Assembly (NCBI GenBank): GCA_900551515.1 | Contig: URWH01000145.1 | Location: 1-5,379, forward strand | DNA from: an uncultured Porphyromonadaceae bacterium | GTDB taxonomy: Bacteria; Bacteroidota; Bacteroidia; Bacteroidales; Muribaculaceae | Direction of reading: 5' to 3' | DNA: 5,379 bases | Shown: in pieces, positions 1 through 5,320 of the stretch | Numbering within the stretch: the first letter of the stretch is position 1 | How the letters are laid out: each line of letters starts with the position of its first letter | The notes under the pieces: generated by a model | Seen by the model: the letters and a program-made list of their open reading frames with translations, nothing else | Databases searched by the model: none | Told to the model about the DNA's origin: nothing | Made by a program: the position numbers and the translations under genes

Positions 1-121
1 CTTTTATCGCTAATCACCAAATTTTCAATTACTTAATTTCGTCGAACTCACGTTATTATAAAGAAAGTTACATCAGACCTGTCGTTATCATTTATTATTA
101 AACAAGCTCTAAACAAGCATT
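1..121 (+). promoter_or_regulatory. AT-rich leader upstream of the nonulosonate operon
   Basis: This stretch is about 70 percent AT, against roughly 40 percent in the genes that follow, and I see no credible coding sequence in it. It should hold the promoter of the four-gene operon. The nearest match to the Bacteroides -7 element (TAnnTTTG) is TAATTTCG at 34-41, with one mismatch, but no TTTG lies at the expected -33 distance, so the exact promoter is uncertain. There is no Shine-Dalgarno sequence before the ATG at 122; the start is preceded by A-rich sequence, as is usual in Bacteroidetes. Confidence 0.45.
99..118 (+). repeat. Pair of 9-base direct repeats before the first start codon
   Basis: TAAACAAGC occurs at 99-107 and again at 110-118, 11 bases apart start to start, which is about one helical turn. 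The second copy ends three bases before the ATG at 122. It may be a protein-binding site or an A-rich translation enhancer, or chance duplication in AT-rich DNA. The repeat itself is read directly; its function is not known. Confidence 0.4.
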
Positions 122-1006
122 ATGGCAGCATCCGACAAAATTCAGAAATGGCTCGGTGATTTTCAGCAGTCACTCTTCAGCGTCATCAAGATTGCGCTGA
201 AGTCACGCCGCTCTTCTCCCCTGCCCTCCGGCCTGCGCAACCCCGATGAGCTTGTCATCCTCGCCAACGGCCCCTCGCTCAACGACACCGTGGCTCGCCA
301 TGCCGACTTTCTCGCCGACAAGACGCTGCTGGTTGTCAATTTCTGCGCCACATCGCCGATGTTCGAGCAGCTCAAACCGCAGCTCTACCTCATTGCCGAC
401 CCGCTCTTCTGGATCGTCGACGAGAAGCGCGAACGGCTATTCGGCGCTCTGGTCGAAAAGACCACATGGCCCATGCATCTCTTCATCCCCTCGCGTGCGC
501 GCGTCGACAAGAAATGGCAGCAGATGATTGCCGCCAACCCCAACATACAGCCGGTGATCTACAACACCACTCCCGTCGAAGGCTTCCCCTCTTTTGCAAG
601 GGCCGTCTATCGCCGCGGACTCGGCATGCCACGCCCCCACAACGTGCTCATCCCCTCCATAGCCGAAGCGCTGCGCATGCCTTTCAAAAAAATCTATCTC
701 GCCGGCGCCGACCATTCTTGGCTGCCGGAGATCTCCGTCACCGACGACAATCAGGTGCTCATGCACCAGAAGCATTTCTACGACCAGGCGACCTCGAAAG
801 CCGAAACCGTAAAGCAGGAAAACCTCAACACGGCGCGGCTCCACACCATTCTCTACCACATGCACGTGGCTTTCAGATCCTACTTCATACTCCTCGACTA
901 CGCCCGGCACCGCGGTCGGGAAATCATCAACATAACCCCCGGCAGCTTCATCGACGCTTTCCCGCGTATGAATCTCGACCGGACTAAAACCGATTCTCAA
1001 CAATGA
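122..1006 (+). CDS. DUF115/GT42-like protein, candidate nonulosonic acid transferase
   Basis: A 294-residue soluble protein without a signal peptide or membrane segment. It shows LANGPSLND at residues 48-56, close to the nucleotide-sugar-binding start (GNGPSL) of GT42 sialyltransferases such as Campylobacter CstII and of DUF115/Maf proteins. It also has YLIADP at 89-94 (compare the YNP segment of CstII), IYLAGADHSW at 191-200 (compare IYLSGID) and NITPGSF at 270-276 near the end. His215 or His218 is a candidate for the catalytic histidine, but this is a by-eye alignment. GT42 enzymes use CMP-sialic acid, and Maf proteins are linked to adding pseudaminic or legionaminic acid to flagellin. As the first gene of an operon that makes a CMP-nonulosonate, it is a good candidate for the transferase that uses the product. 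Its stop overlaps the next start (ATGA). The fold is fairly sure; the activity and acceptor are inferred. Confidence 0.65.
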   Translation: MAASDKIQKWLGDFQQSLFSVIKIALKSRRSSPLPSGLRNPDELVILANGPSLNDTVARHADFLADKTLLVVNFCATSPMFEQLKPQLYLIADPLFWIVDEKRERLFGALVEKTTWPMHLFIPSRARVDKKWQQMIAANPNIQPVIYNTTPVEGFPSFARAVYRRGLGMPRPHNVLIPSIAEALRMPFKKIYLAGADHSWLPEISVTDDNQVLMHQKHFYDQATSKAETVKQENLNTARLHTILYHMHVAFRSYFILLDYARHRGREIINITPGSFIDAFPRMNLDRTKTDSQQ

Positions 1007-1758
1007 CCGACGGCATAGTCATACAGGCACGCAGCGGATCCACACGTCTGCCCGCCAAAATCCTCCTCCCCTTCGACGGGCAACGGCGCATCATCGACAT
1101 CATTCTCGAAAACATCCGCCGTCAGTGTCCCGGCAAAAAAATAGTGCTCGCCACCACCGACAATCCGGCCGACGACCGCATCGCCGATATCGCCTCCGAA
1201 GCCGGCGTGCTCTGCTACCGCGGCAGCGAAAACGATGTGCTGTCGCGTTTCATCGGAGCTGCCGAGAAGTTCGGCATCGACCGCCTGATCCGCGTCTGCT
1301 CCGACAACCCCTTCCTGCGCGCCGATTCGTTCGCGCAGCTGTTCAGCGCCCACGACGCCAACCCGCAGGCCGACTATGTGGCTTTCGCTTTCCCCGACGG
1401 ACGCCCCACGATCAAATCCCACCTCGGACTCTACGCCGAGCTCACCACTCTCGACGCCCTGCGCCGCGCTGCCGCCGCCACTCGCCAACAGCTCTACATA
1501 GAGCATGTCACCATCTATCTCTACACTCACCCCGATGATTTCCGCTGCTGCTTCCTCCCGCTGCCCGATGCCGTCAGCAACCGCACCGACATCCGTCTGA
1601 CACTCGACACCCAGAGCGATTTCGACATACTCCGGCGCCTATACCGCGAATTCTCAGGCGCCCCCGACCGGTCGGTCGAAGCACTTATGGCGCTCATCGA
1701 CGCCAACCCCGACTACGGCCGAATCATGAAACAGAACATTCAACAAAACGAAAAATGA
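1003..1758 (+). CDS. SpsF-like cytidylyltransferase, probable CMP-nonulosonate synthetase
   Basis: A 251-residue cytoplasmic protein of the CTP_transf_3 (CMP-NeuAc synthetase/SpsF) family. The N-terminal nucleotide-binding loop is QARSGSTRLPAK (residues 8-19), the SpsF form of the family signature, with Ala where Gly is usual before the Lys. ATTDNPADD (50-58), YRGSENDVLSRF (72-83) and the metal-site-like SDNP (100-103) follow. Nearer the end come EHVT (168-171) and RLTLDTQSDFD (198-208), typical of SpsF-like members. Family members transfer CMP from CTP to a sugar, releasing pyrophosphate. Between a transferase-like gene and neuB, its likely substrate is the free nonulosonic acid, giving the CMP-sugar. 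The start overlaps the previous stop and the stop overlaps the neuB start, both as ATGA, implying translational coupling. True NeuA enzymes have a somewhat different loop (ARGGSKR), so sugar specificity cannot be read from the sequence. Confidence 0.75.
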   Translation: MTDGIVIQARSGSTRLPAKILLPFDGQRRIIDIILENIRRQCPGKKIVLATTDNPADDRIADIASEAGVLCYRGSENDVLSRFIGAAEKFGIDRLIRVCSDNPFLRADSFAQLFSAHDANPQADYVAFAFPDGRPTIKSHLGLYAELTTLDALRRAAAATRQQLYIEHVTIYLYTHPDDFRCCFLPLPDAVSNRTDIRLTLDTQSDFDILRRLYREFSGAPDRSVEALMALIDANPDYGRIMKQNIQQNEK

Positions 1759-2801
1759 ACCATACATATATTATAGGTGAGATCGGACAAAACCACAACG
1801 GTTCGGTCGACCTCGCGAAACTGATTGTCGATCTCGTGGCCCGTCCCGTTCGCGACGAGGCTTCCAACATCGACCTCTCCCCCATGGACGCCGTCAAGCT
1901 CACCAAGCGCGACCTCAACGAAGAGCTTGCCGACTCGCAGATGAACCGTCCCTACAACTCGCCCAACTCTTTCGGACGCACCTACGGTGAGCACCGCGCC
2001 AAGCTCGAGCTCTCCGACGAGGAGCACTTCGAAGTGTACCGCCACGCCAAAGAGCTTGGCCTCGACTTCGTCGAGACGCTCTGTTCCAAAGGCTGCCTGT
2101 CGCTCCTGAAGCTCTTCACCCCCGACCGCCTCAAGGTGGCAAGCCGCGACCTCACCAACCTGCCGCTCCTCGAGGCGATGGCCGAGACTCGCATCCCCAT
2201 CATCCTATCCACCGGTATGGCCGGCAAAAAGGAACTCGACGAAGCCCTCGACACCATCACACACTACCACAGCGACATCGCCATCCTGCACTGCGTCAGC
2301 CAGTATCCCACGATGCCCGACAACCTCAACCTGCGCACAATCACCTATCTGCTGCGCAACTATCCACAGTACACCATCGGTTTCTCCGACCACACCATTG
2401 GCATCGCCGCTCCGGCCGTTGCCGTTGGCATGGGCGCCCGCATCATCGAGAAGCACGTCACCATCGACCGCCGCATGAAGGGCACCGACCAGCAGGGCTC
2501 GCTCGGTCCCGACGGCGTCAACCGCATGGTTCGCGACATCCGCATCACCGAACGTTGGCTCGGCCGCGACGACATCTACATCGAGCCGTCGGTCGCCGCC
2601 GCACGGGTCAAACTGGAACGTTCCATAGCCACCCGACGCGACCTCCCCGCAGGCCACGTCATCACCGGCGATGACATCCACCTGCTCTCCCCGGGCGACG
2701 GCTTCAAATGGGCCGAGAAGGACAAGGTGATCGGCGCCGTTGTCACCGCCCCCATTGCACGCAACGAAATCATCTATCCCGACCATATCAAAAAATCCTG
2801 A
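1755..2801 (+). CDS. neuB: NeuB-family nonulosonic acid (9-phosphate) synthase, likely KDN-9-P type
   Basis: A 348-residue synthase that condenses PEP with a mannose-type sugar to give a nine-carbon keto acid. An N-terminal TIM barrel carries EIGQNHNG (residues 9-16), DAVKL (45-49), LKVAS (126-130), HCVSQYPT (179-186), SDHTIG (211-216) and EKHVT (232-236). Glu9, Lys48, Lys127 and the metal ligands His213 and His234 match the catalytic set of meningococcal NeuB (Glu25, Lys53, Lys129, His215, His236). A C-terminal SAF (antifreeze-like) domain covers about 287-345. Three differences stand out: an insertion at about 30-43 between the first helix and second strand; KLTKRD in place of the usual KFQ; and LLSPGDG (310-316) where NeuB has KRPGNG, so the arginine that contacts the substrate N-acetyl group is absent. 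With a 9-phosphate phosphatase next door, I infer a phosphorylated substrate, ManNAc-6-P or more likely mannose-6-P. The family is near certain; the substrate is inferred. Confidence 0.9.
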   Translation: MNHTYIIGEIGQNHNGSVDLAKLIVDLVARPVRDEASNIDLSPMDAVKLTKRDLNEELADSQMNRPYNSPNSFGRTYGEHRAKLELSDEEHFEVYRHAKELGLDFVETLCSKGCLSLLKLFTPDRLKVASRDLTNLPLLEAMAETRIPIILSTGMAGKKELDEALDTITHYHSDIAILHCVSQYPTMPDNLNLRTITYLLRNYPQYTIGFSDHTIGIAAPAVAVGMGARIIEKHVTIDRRMKGTDQQGSLGPDGVNRMVRDIRITERWLGRDDIYIEPSVAAARVKLERSIATRRDLPAGHVITGDDIHLLSPGDGFKWAEKDKVIGAVVTAPIARNEIIYPDHIKKS

Positions 2802-2812
2802 TCCGTAAAGCC

Positions 2813-3325
2813 ATGCTGCCTAAACTCGTCATCACCGACATCGACGGCGTGTGGACCGACGGAGGGATGTACTACACCGCCGACGGCGACACCGCCAAAC
2901 GCTTCTGCGTCAAAGACGGCTGGGGCGTCATATTCCTGCGCAAGCTCAACATCCCACTGGCCATCATGACCGGCGAAAACTCTCAGATTGTGGCCCGGCG
3001 CGCCAAAAAGCTCAAAATCGACCGCTGCTACCTCGGCGTCACCGACAAGCTGAAACTCACCATGCAGCTCTGCGACGAGCTCGGCATCACCCTCGACGAC
3101 GTCGCTTTCATAGGCGACGACCTCAACGACCTCCCGCTCCTCCGTGCCGTCGGCCTGTCGGCTTGCCCCGTCAACACCCCCGACTATGTGAAGCGTCACG
3201 TCACCATGCGCCTCTCAACCCACGGCGGCCACGGCGCCTTCCGCGAATTCGTCGAAACCATCCTCCGCCGCGAAGATGTGATGGACCGCGTCATAGCCCT
3301 CTGCATAGCCCCATCCGATTCCTAA
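2813..3325 (+). CDS. C0-type HAD phosphatase, probable KDN-9-phosphate/sialate-9-phosphate phosphatase
   Basis: A 170-residue HAD-superfamily hydrolase of the capless KdsC/YrbI group, which works as a tetramer. The ATG at 2813 is preferred to an in-frame ATG at 2708 inside neuB: it sits directly before the conserved first strand and leaves an 11-base gap after neuB. Motif I is DIDGVWTDGG (residues 9-18), with Asp9 as nucleophile and Asp11 as acid/base. Motif II is Thr53 in MTGEN, motif III Lys79, and motif IV GDDLND (101-106) for Mg2+. The C-terminal HGGHGAFREF (137-146) supplies the loop that in this group closes the neighbouring active site. TGE with Arg63 and Lys66 matches, by my recollection, Glu56, Arg64 and Lys67 of the B. 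thetaiotaomicron KDN-9-phosphate phosphatase BT1713; KDO-8-phosphate phosphatases have TGR instead. It should dephosphorylate the NeuB product before CMP activation. It is the last gene before a terminator. Confidence 0.87.
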   Translation: MLPKLVITDIDGVWTDGGMYYTADGDTAKRFCVKDGWGVIFLRKLNIPLAIMTGENSQIVARRAKKLKIDRCYLGVTDKLKLTMQLCDELGITLDDVAFIGDDLNDLPLLRAVGLSACPVNTPDYVKRHVTMRLSTHGGHGAFREFVETILRREDVMDRVIALCIAPSDS

Positions 3326-3342
3326 GACCTATTCACTTGCAC

Positions 3343-3369
3343 AAACGGCACAATCTTGTGCCGTTTTTT
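3343..3369 (+). terminator. Strong intrinsic terminator after the nonulosonate operon
   Basis: A perfect 10-bp stem pairs AAACGGCACA (3343-3352) with TGTGCCGTTT (3357-3366) around the loop ATCT, and a run of six T ends at 3369. It begins 17 bases after the phosphatase stop. This is a textbook rho-independent terminator and separates the sugar operon from the acyltransferase operon. Confidence 0.92.
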
Positions 3370-3399
3370 GGTATGCAACGCTCTCCTTCACTATTTTTA
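3367..3399 (+). promoter_or_regulatory. Candidate Bacteroides-type promoter for glsAB
   Basis: TTTG at 3367-3370, the end of the terminator T-tract, fits the -33 element. TATTTTTA at 3392-3399 matches the -7 consensus TAnnTTTG except for the last base. The 21-base spacing is in the range known for sigma-ABfr promoters. Transcription would begin near 3406, leaving a leader of about 35 bases before the ATG at 3441. The fit is reasonable but unproven. Confidence 0.45.
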
Positions 3400-3440
3400 C
3401 ACCACAAAAACGTGAAGCCTTCTCTTCTACGAGTCATTCC

Positions 3441-4304
3441 ATGTCACAACAATCGCCAGCGGAAAAAGCCGACAGCACTTCAGAACCGATTCAGATCGAC
3501 GTCGACGCCGTGATACGCTCACGGTTGCCGCGACACTACCGCCATATCCCGCGATTCGTCATCCGGTGGCTCTCCCGCACCATCTGCCAGGACGAGATGA
3601 ACGAGATGCTCCGCGTATGCCACGGCAAACGCAATGCCGACTTCTGCCGCGGCGTCATCGATCATCTCGGCACCTCCTACACCGTAAGCGGCGAAGATCG
3701 CCTTCCACAGTCCGGACGCTTTATCGCCGTGTGCAACCATCCCCTCGGCGGTCTCGACGGCATGATGCTCATCGACTTCATCACACGTCACTACGGCCCA
3801 GGAGTGAAATTCATAGTCAACGATCTGCTCATGGCCATCGAGCCGCTCAGCGGCGTCTTTCTCCCCATCAACAAACACGGCCGCCAGTCGCGCGAATCGT
3901 TCCGGGCCATCGACGAAGCCATGTCGGGCCCCGCCCCCATTATCATCTTCCCCGCCGGTCTCGTATCACGCAAAGGCAAGAAAGGACACATCGCCGACCT
4001 GCAATGGCAGAAAAATTTCGTCAACCAGGCCATCGCCCACCAACGCGACATAATTCCGGTCTTTTTCAGCGGACATAACTCAAAGTTTTTTTATAATTTT
4101 GCAAAACTACGTACAAAATTAGGCCTTAAACTAAACATTGAAATGATACGTCTGCCTAAAGAAGTGTTCCGCAGCCGAGGCATGAGCTACCGCATATGCA
4201 TCGCCGACCCCATACCGTGGCAGTCGCTCCATGGCGGACCAAAAGCTCAGCAAACCGCCGACGCCATACGCCGCCGCGTCTACCAAATGGAATCATTTCA
4301 ATAA
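3441..4304 (+). CDS. glsA: PlsC-like O-acyltransferase, glycine lipid synthesis GlsA-like
   Basis: A 287-residue lysophospholipid-acyltransferase-family (LPLAT) protein without a signal peptide. The catalytic block is NHPLGGLDG (residues 99-107), with His100 and Asp106 spaced HX5D rather than the classical HX4D; I recall this NHPxGGxDG form from OlsF/hemolysin-type LPLATs. A second block, LPINKHGRQSRES (141-153), holds the usual phosphate-binding arginine, and IIFPAGLVSR (168-177) replaces the FPEG motif with FPAG. The next gene is an OlsB/GlsB-like N-acyltransferase 23 bases downstream. This pair matches the glsA-glsB genes known to make glycine lipids in B. thetaiotaomicron, where GlsA adds the second fatty acid to the hydroxyl of N-(3-hydroxyacyl)glycine. 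It probably acts at the inner face of the cytoplasmic membrane. Codons 211-235 are unusually AT-rich (see the island at 4076-4140). An ordinary lysophosphatidate acyltransferase is the main alternative. Confidence 0.78.
   Translation: MSQQSPAEKADSTSEPIQIDVDAVIRSRLPRHYRHIPRFVIRWLSRTICQDEMNEMLRVCHGKRNADFCRGVIDHLGTSYTVSGEDRLPQSGRFIAVCNHPLGGLDGMMLIDFITRHYGPGVKFIVNDLLMAIEPLSGVFLPINKHGRQSRESFRAIDEAMSGPAPIIIFPAGLVSRKGKKGHIADLQWQKNFVNQAIAHQRDIIPVFFSGHNSKFFYNFAKLRTKLGLKLNIEMIRLPKEVFRSRGMSYRICIADPIPWQSLHGGPKAQQTADAIRRRVYQMESFQ
4076..4140 (+). promoter_or_regulatory. AT-rich island inside glsA with promoter-like inverted repeat
   Basis: Positions 4081-4140 are 75 percent AT, while 3901-3960 in the same gene is 68 percent GC. 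The shift comes partly from synonymous choice (CTA, TTA, CTT, ACA and AAA), whereas the rest of the gene prefers GC-ending codons. It contains a perfect TAnnTTTG element (4094-4101) and, on the opposite strand, two more (4109-4102 and 4121-4114). The core TTTTGCAAAA at 4097-4106 is a perfect palindrome within a 16-base near-palindrome (4094-4109). It could be an internal promoter for glsB, about 220 bases downstream, or an antisense promoter. No clear TTTG -33 element was found. Confidence 0.35.
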
Positions 4305-4327
4305 CGCCGCATCCACATCATCCTCCA

Positions 4328-5263
4328 ATGACTCAGCAAATCATCGACCCCATACCAACAGAAGCCATCATCGCGGAACTCACCCCCGACCGCTTCCTTC
4401 GCGATACCAACAAAGGTCACAACCAGATCTATATCGTCGACGGACGCACCGCGCCCAACATCATGCGTGAGATCGGACGCCTTCGCGAGATCGCATTCCG
4501 CGCAGCCGGCGGCGGCACCGGAAAAGACTGCGACATCGACCGCTACGACCTCATGGAGCCGCCATGCCGACAGCTATTCGTGTGGGACCCCGATGCCAAG
4601 CTCATCCTCGGCGGCTACCGCTTCATCACCGGCAAGGACATTGCCATGATGCCCGACGGCACACCGCGCATCGCCACCGCCCACATGTTCCGCTTCTCCG
4701 ATAGCTTCATCAACGAATATCTGTCCCTCACCATCGAGCTCGGCCGCTCATTTGTGCGCCTCGAATACCAGTCGTCGAAAGCCGGAGCCAAAGCCCTCTA
4801 CGCGCTCGACAATCTATGGGACGGTCTCGGCGCTCTCACCGTCGTGCATCCCGAAATCAAATATCTCTTCGGCAAGGTCACCATGTATCCCGGCTACAAC
4901 AAGCAATGCCGCAACATGATCCTCTACTTCATGAACAAGCACTTCAGCGATCCCGACAGACTCGTGCGCCCCATACACCCGCTCGACACCGAAACCGACC
5001 TGCAGTCGATGCGCGATATATTCACCGGTGCCGACTATCTCGACGATTACAAGATACTCAACAAAGCCATCCGTGCCAACGGCATCAACATCCCGCCGCT
5101 CGTCAACGCCTATATGAGCCTGTCGCCCACCATGCGCGTGTTCGGCACCGCCATCAACGACGAGTTCGGCGATGTCGAAGAGACAGGCATCTTCCTCGCC
5201 ATCTCCGAGATCCTCGAAGAGAAAAAGCAACGCCACATCGGCACCTTCCACCCCAGACACTGA
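4328..5263 (+). CDS. glsB: GNAT-fold N-acyltransferase, glycine lipid synthesis GlsB-like (OlsB family)
   Basis: A 311-residue cytoplasmic protein of the OlsB/GlsB N-acyltransferase group. The start at 4328 is chosen because a longer in-frame reading from 4196 only overlaps glsA and adds low-complexity, His/Pro-rich residues. Family-like blocks are RLREIAFRAAGG (51-62) followed by DIDRYD (69-74), the acceptor region of OlsB-type enzymes; LGGYRF (94-99); IELGRSFVRLEYQ (136-148), resembling the ELGRS block of OlsB; LFGKVTMYPGY (180-190); and IPPLVNAYMSL (255-265) near the end. In Bacteroides, GlsB transfers a 3-hydroxy fatty acid, from acyl-ACP in OlsB relatives, to the amino group of glycine, the first step of glycine lipid synthesis. 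The glsA-like gene just upstream would complete the lipid. Order and spacing suggest one transcript, perhaps with extra transcription from inside glsA. A hemolysin-like label is common for such proteins but uninformative. Confidence 0.8.
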   Translation: MTQQIIDPIPTEAIIAELTPDRFLRDTNKGHNQIYIVDGRTAPNIMREIGRLREIAFRAAGGGTGKDCDIDRYDLMEPPCRQLFVWDPDAKLILGGYRFITGKDIAMMPDGTPRIATAHMFRFSDSFINEYLSLTIELGRSFVRLEYQSSKAGAKALYALDNLWDGLGALTVVHPEIKYLFGKVTMYPGYNKQCRNMILYFMNKHFSDPDRLVRPIHPLDTETDLQSMRDIFTGADYLDDYKILNKAIRANGINIPPLVNAYMSLSPTMRVFGTAINDEFGDVEETGIFLAISEILEEKKQRHIGTFHPRH

Positions 5264-5299
5264 CGCCCAACACCACCTTCTCCCTCACCCTCTACTGTA

Positions 5300-5320
5300 G
5301 TGAAAGCCTGCGGCTTTCAC
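5300..5320 (+). terminator. Perfect hairpin downstream of glsB, possible terminator or repeat element
   Basis: GTGAAAGCC (5300-5308) pairs perfectly with GGCTTTCAC (5312-5320) around the 3-base loop TGC, 37 bases after the glsB stop. No T-tract follows on either strand, so it is not a standard intrinsic terminator. It may be a transcript-end stabilising hairpin, a bidirectional stop between operons, or one copy of a dispersed extragenic palindrome. The rest of 5264-5379 shows no convincing gene. Confidence 0.4.

Noticed and set aside
437..1003. 188-codon open frame on the minus strand opposite the first gene
   Set aside because: It is a shadow of a GC-rich gene with strong family motifs on the + strand; its translation is low-complexity with no recognisable motif.
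2205..2786. 193-codon minus-strand open frame opposite neuB
   Set aside because: Composition (Val, Gly, Asp, Ala-rich) is typical of antisense frames in GC-rich genes, and it lies wholly within the well-supported neuB.
2708..2812. Upstream extension of the phosphatase from the ATG at 2708
   Set aside because: It would overlap neuB by 94 bases and add a basic, unconserved N-terminus; the ATG at 2813 sits just before the first HAD strand.
2813..3325. Reading the phosphatase as KdsC of lipopolysaccharide KDO synthesis
   Set aside because: It has TGE rather than TGR after motif II and sits directly behind neuB, not with kdsA, kdsB or kdsD.
2851..3513. 220-codon + frame overlapping the phosphatase and running past the terminator
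   Set aside because: It is Arg/Pro/His-rich, crosses an intrinsic terminator, and conflicts with the clear HAD phosphatase frame.
3566..4078. 170-codon + frame inside glsA
   Set aside because: Arg/Pro/His-rich out-of-frame shadow of the acyltransferase, without motifs.
4196..4327. Upstream extension of glsB from the ATG at 4196
   Set aside because: It lies mostly inside glsA and encodes His/Pro/Arg-rich sequence unlike the family; the ATG at 4328 follows the glsA stop.
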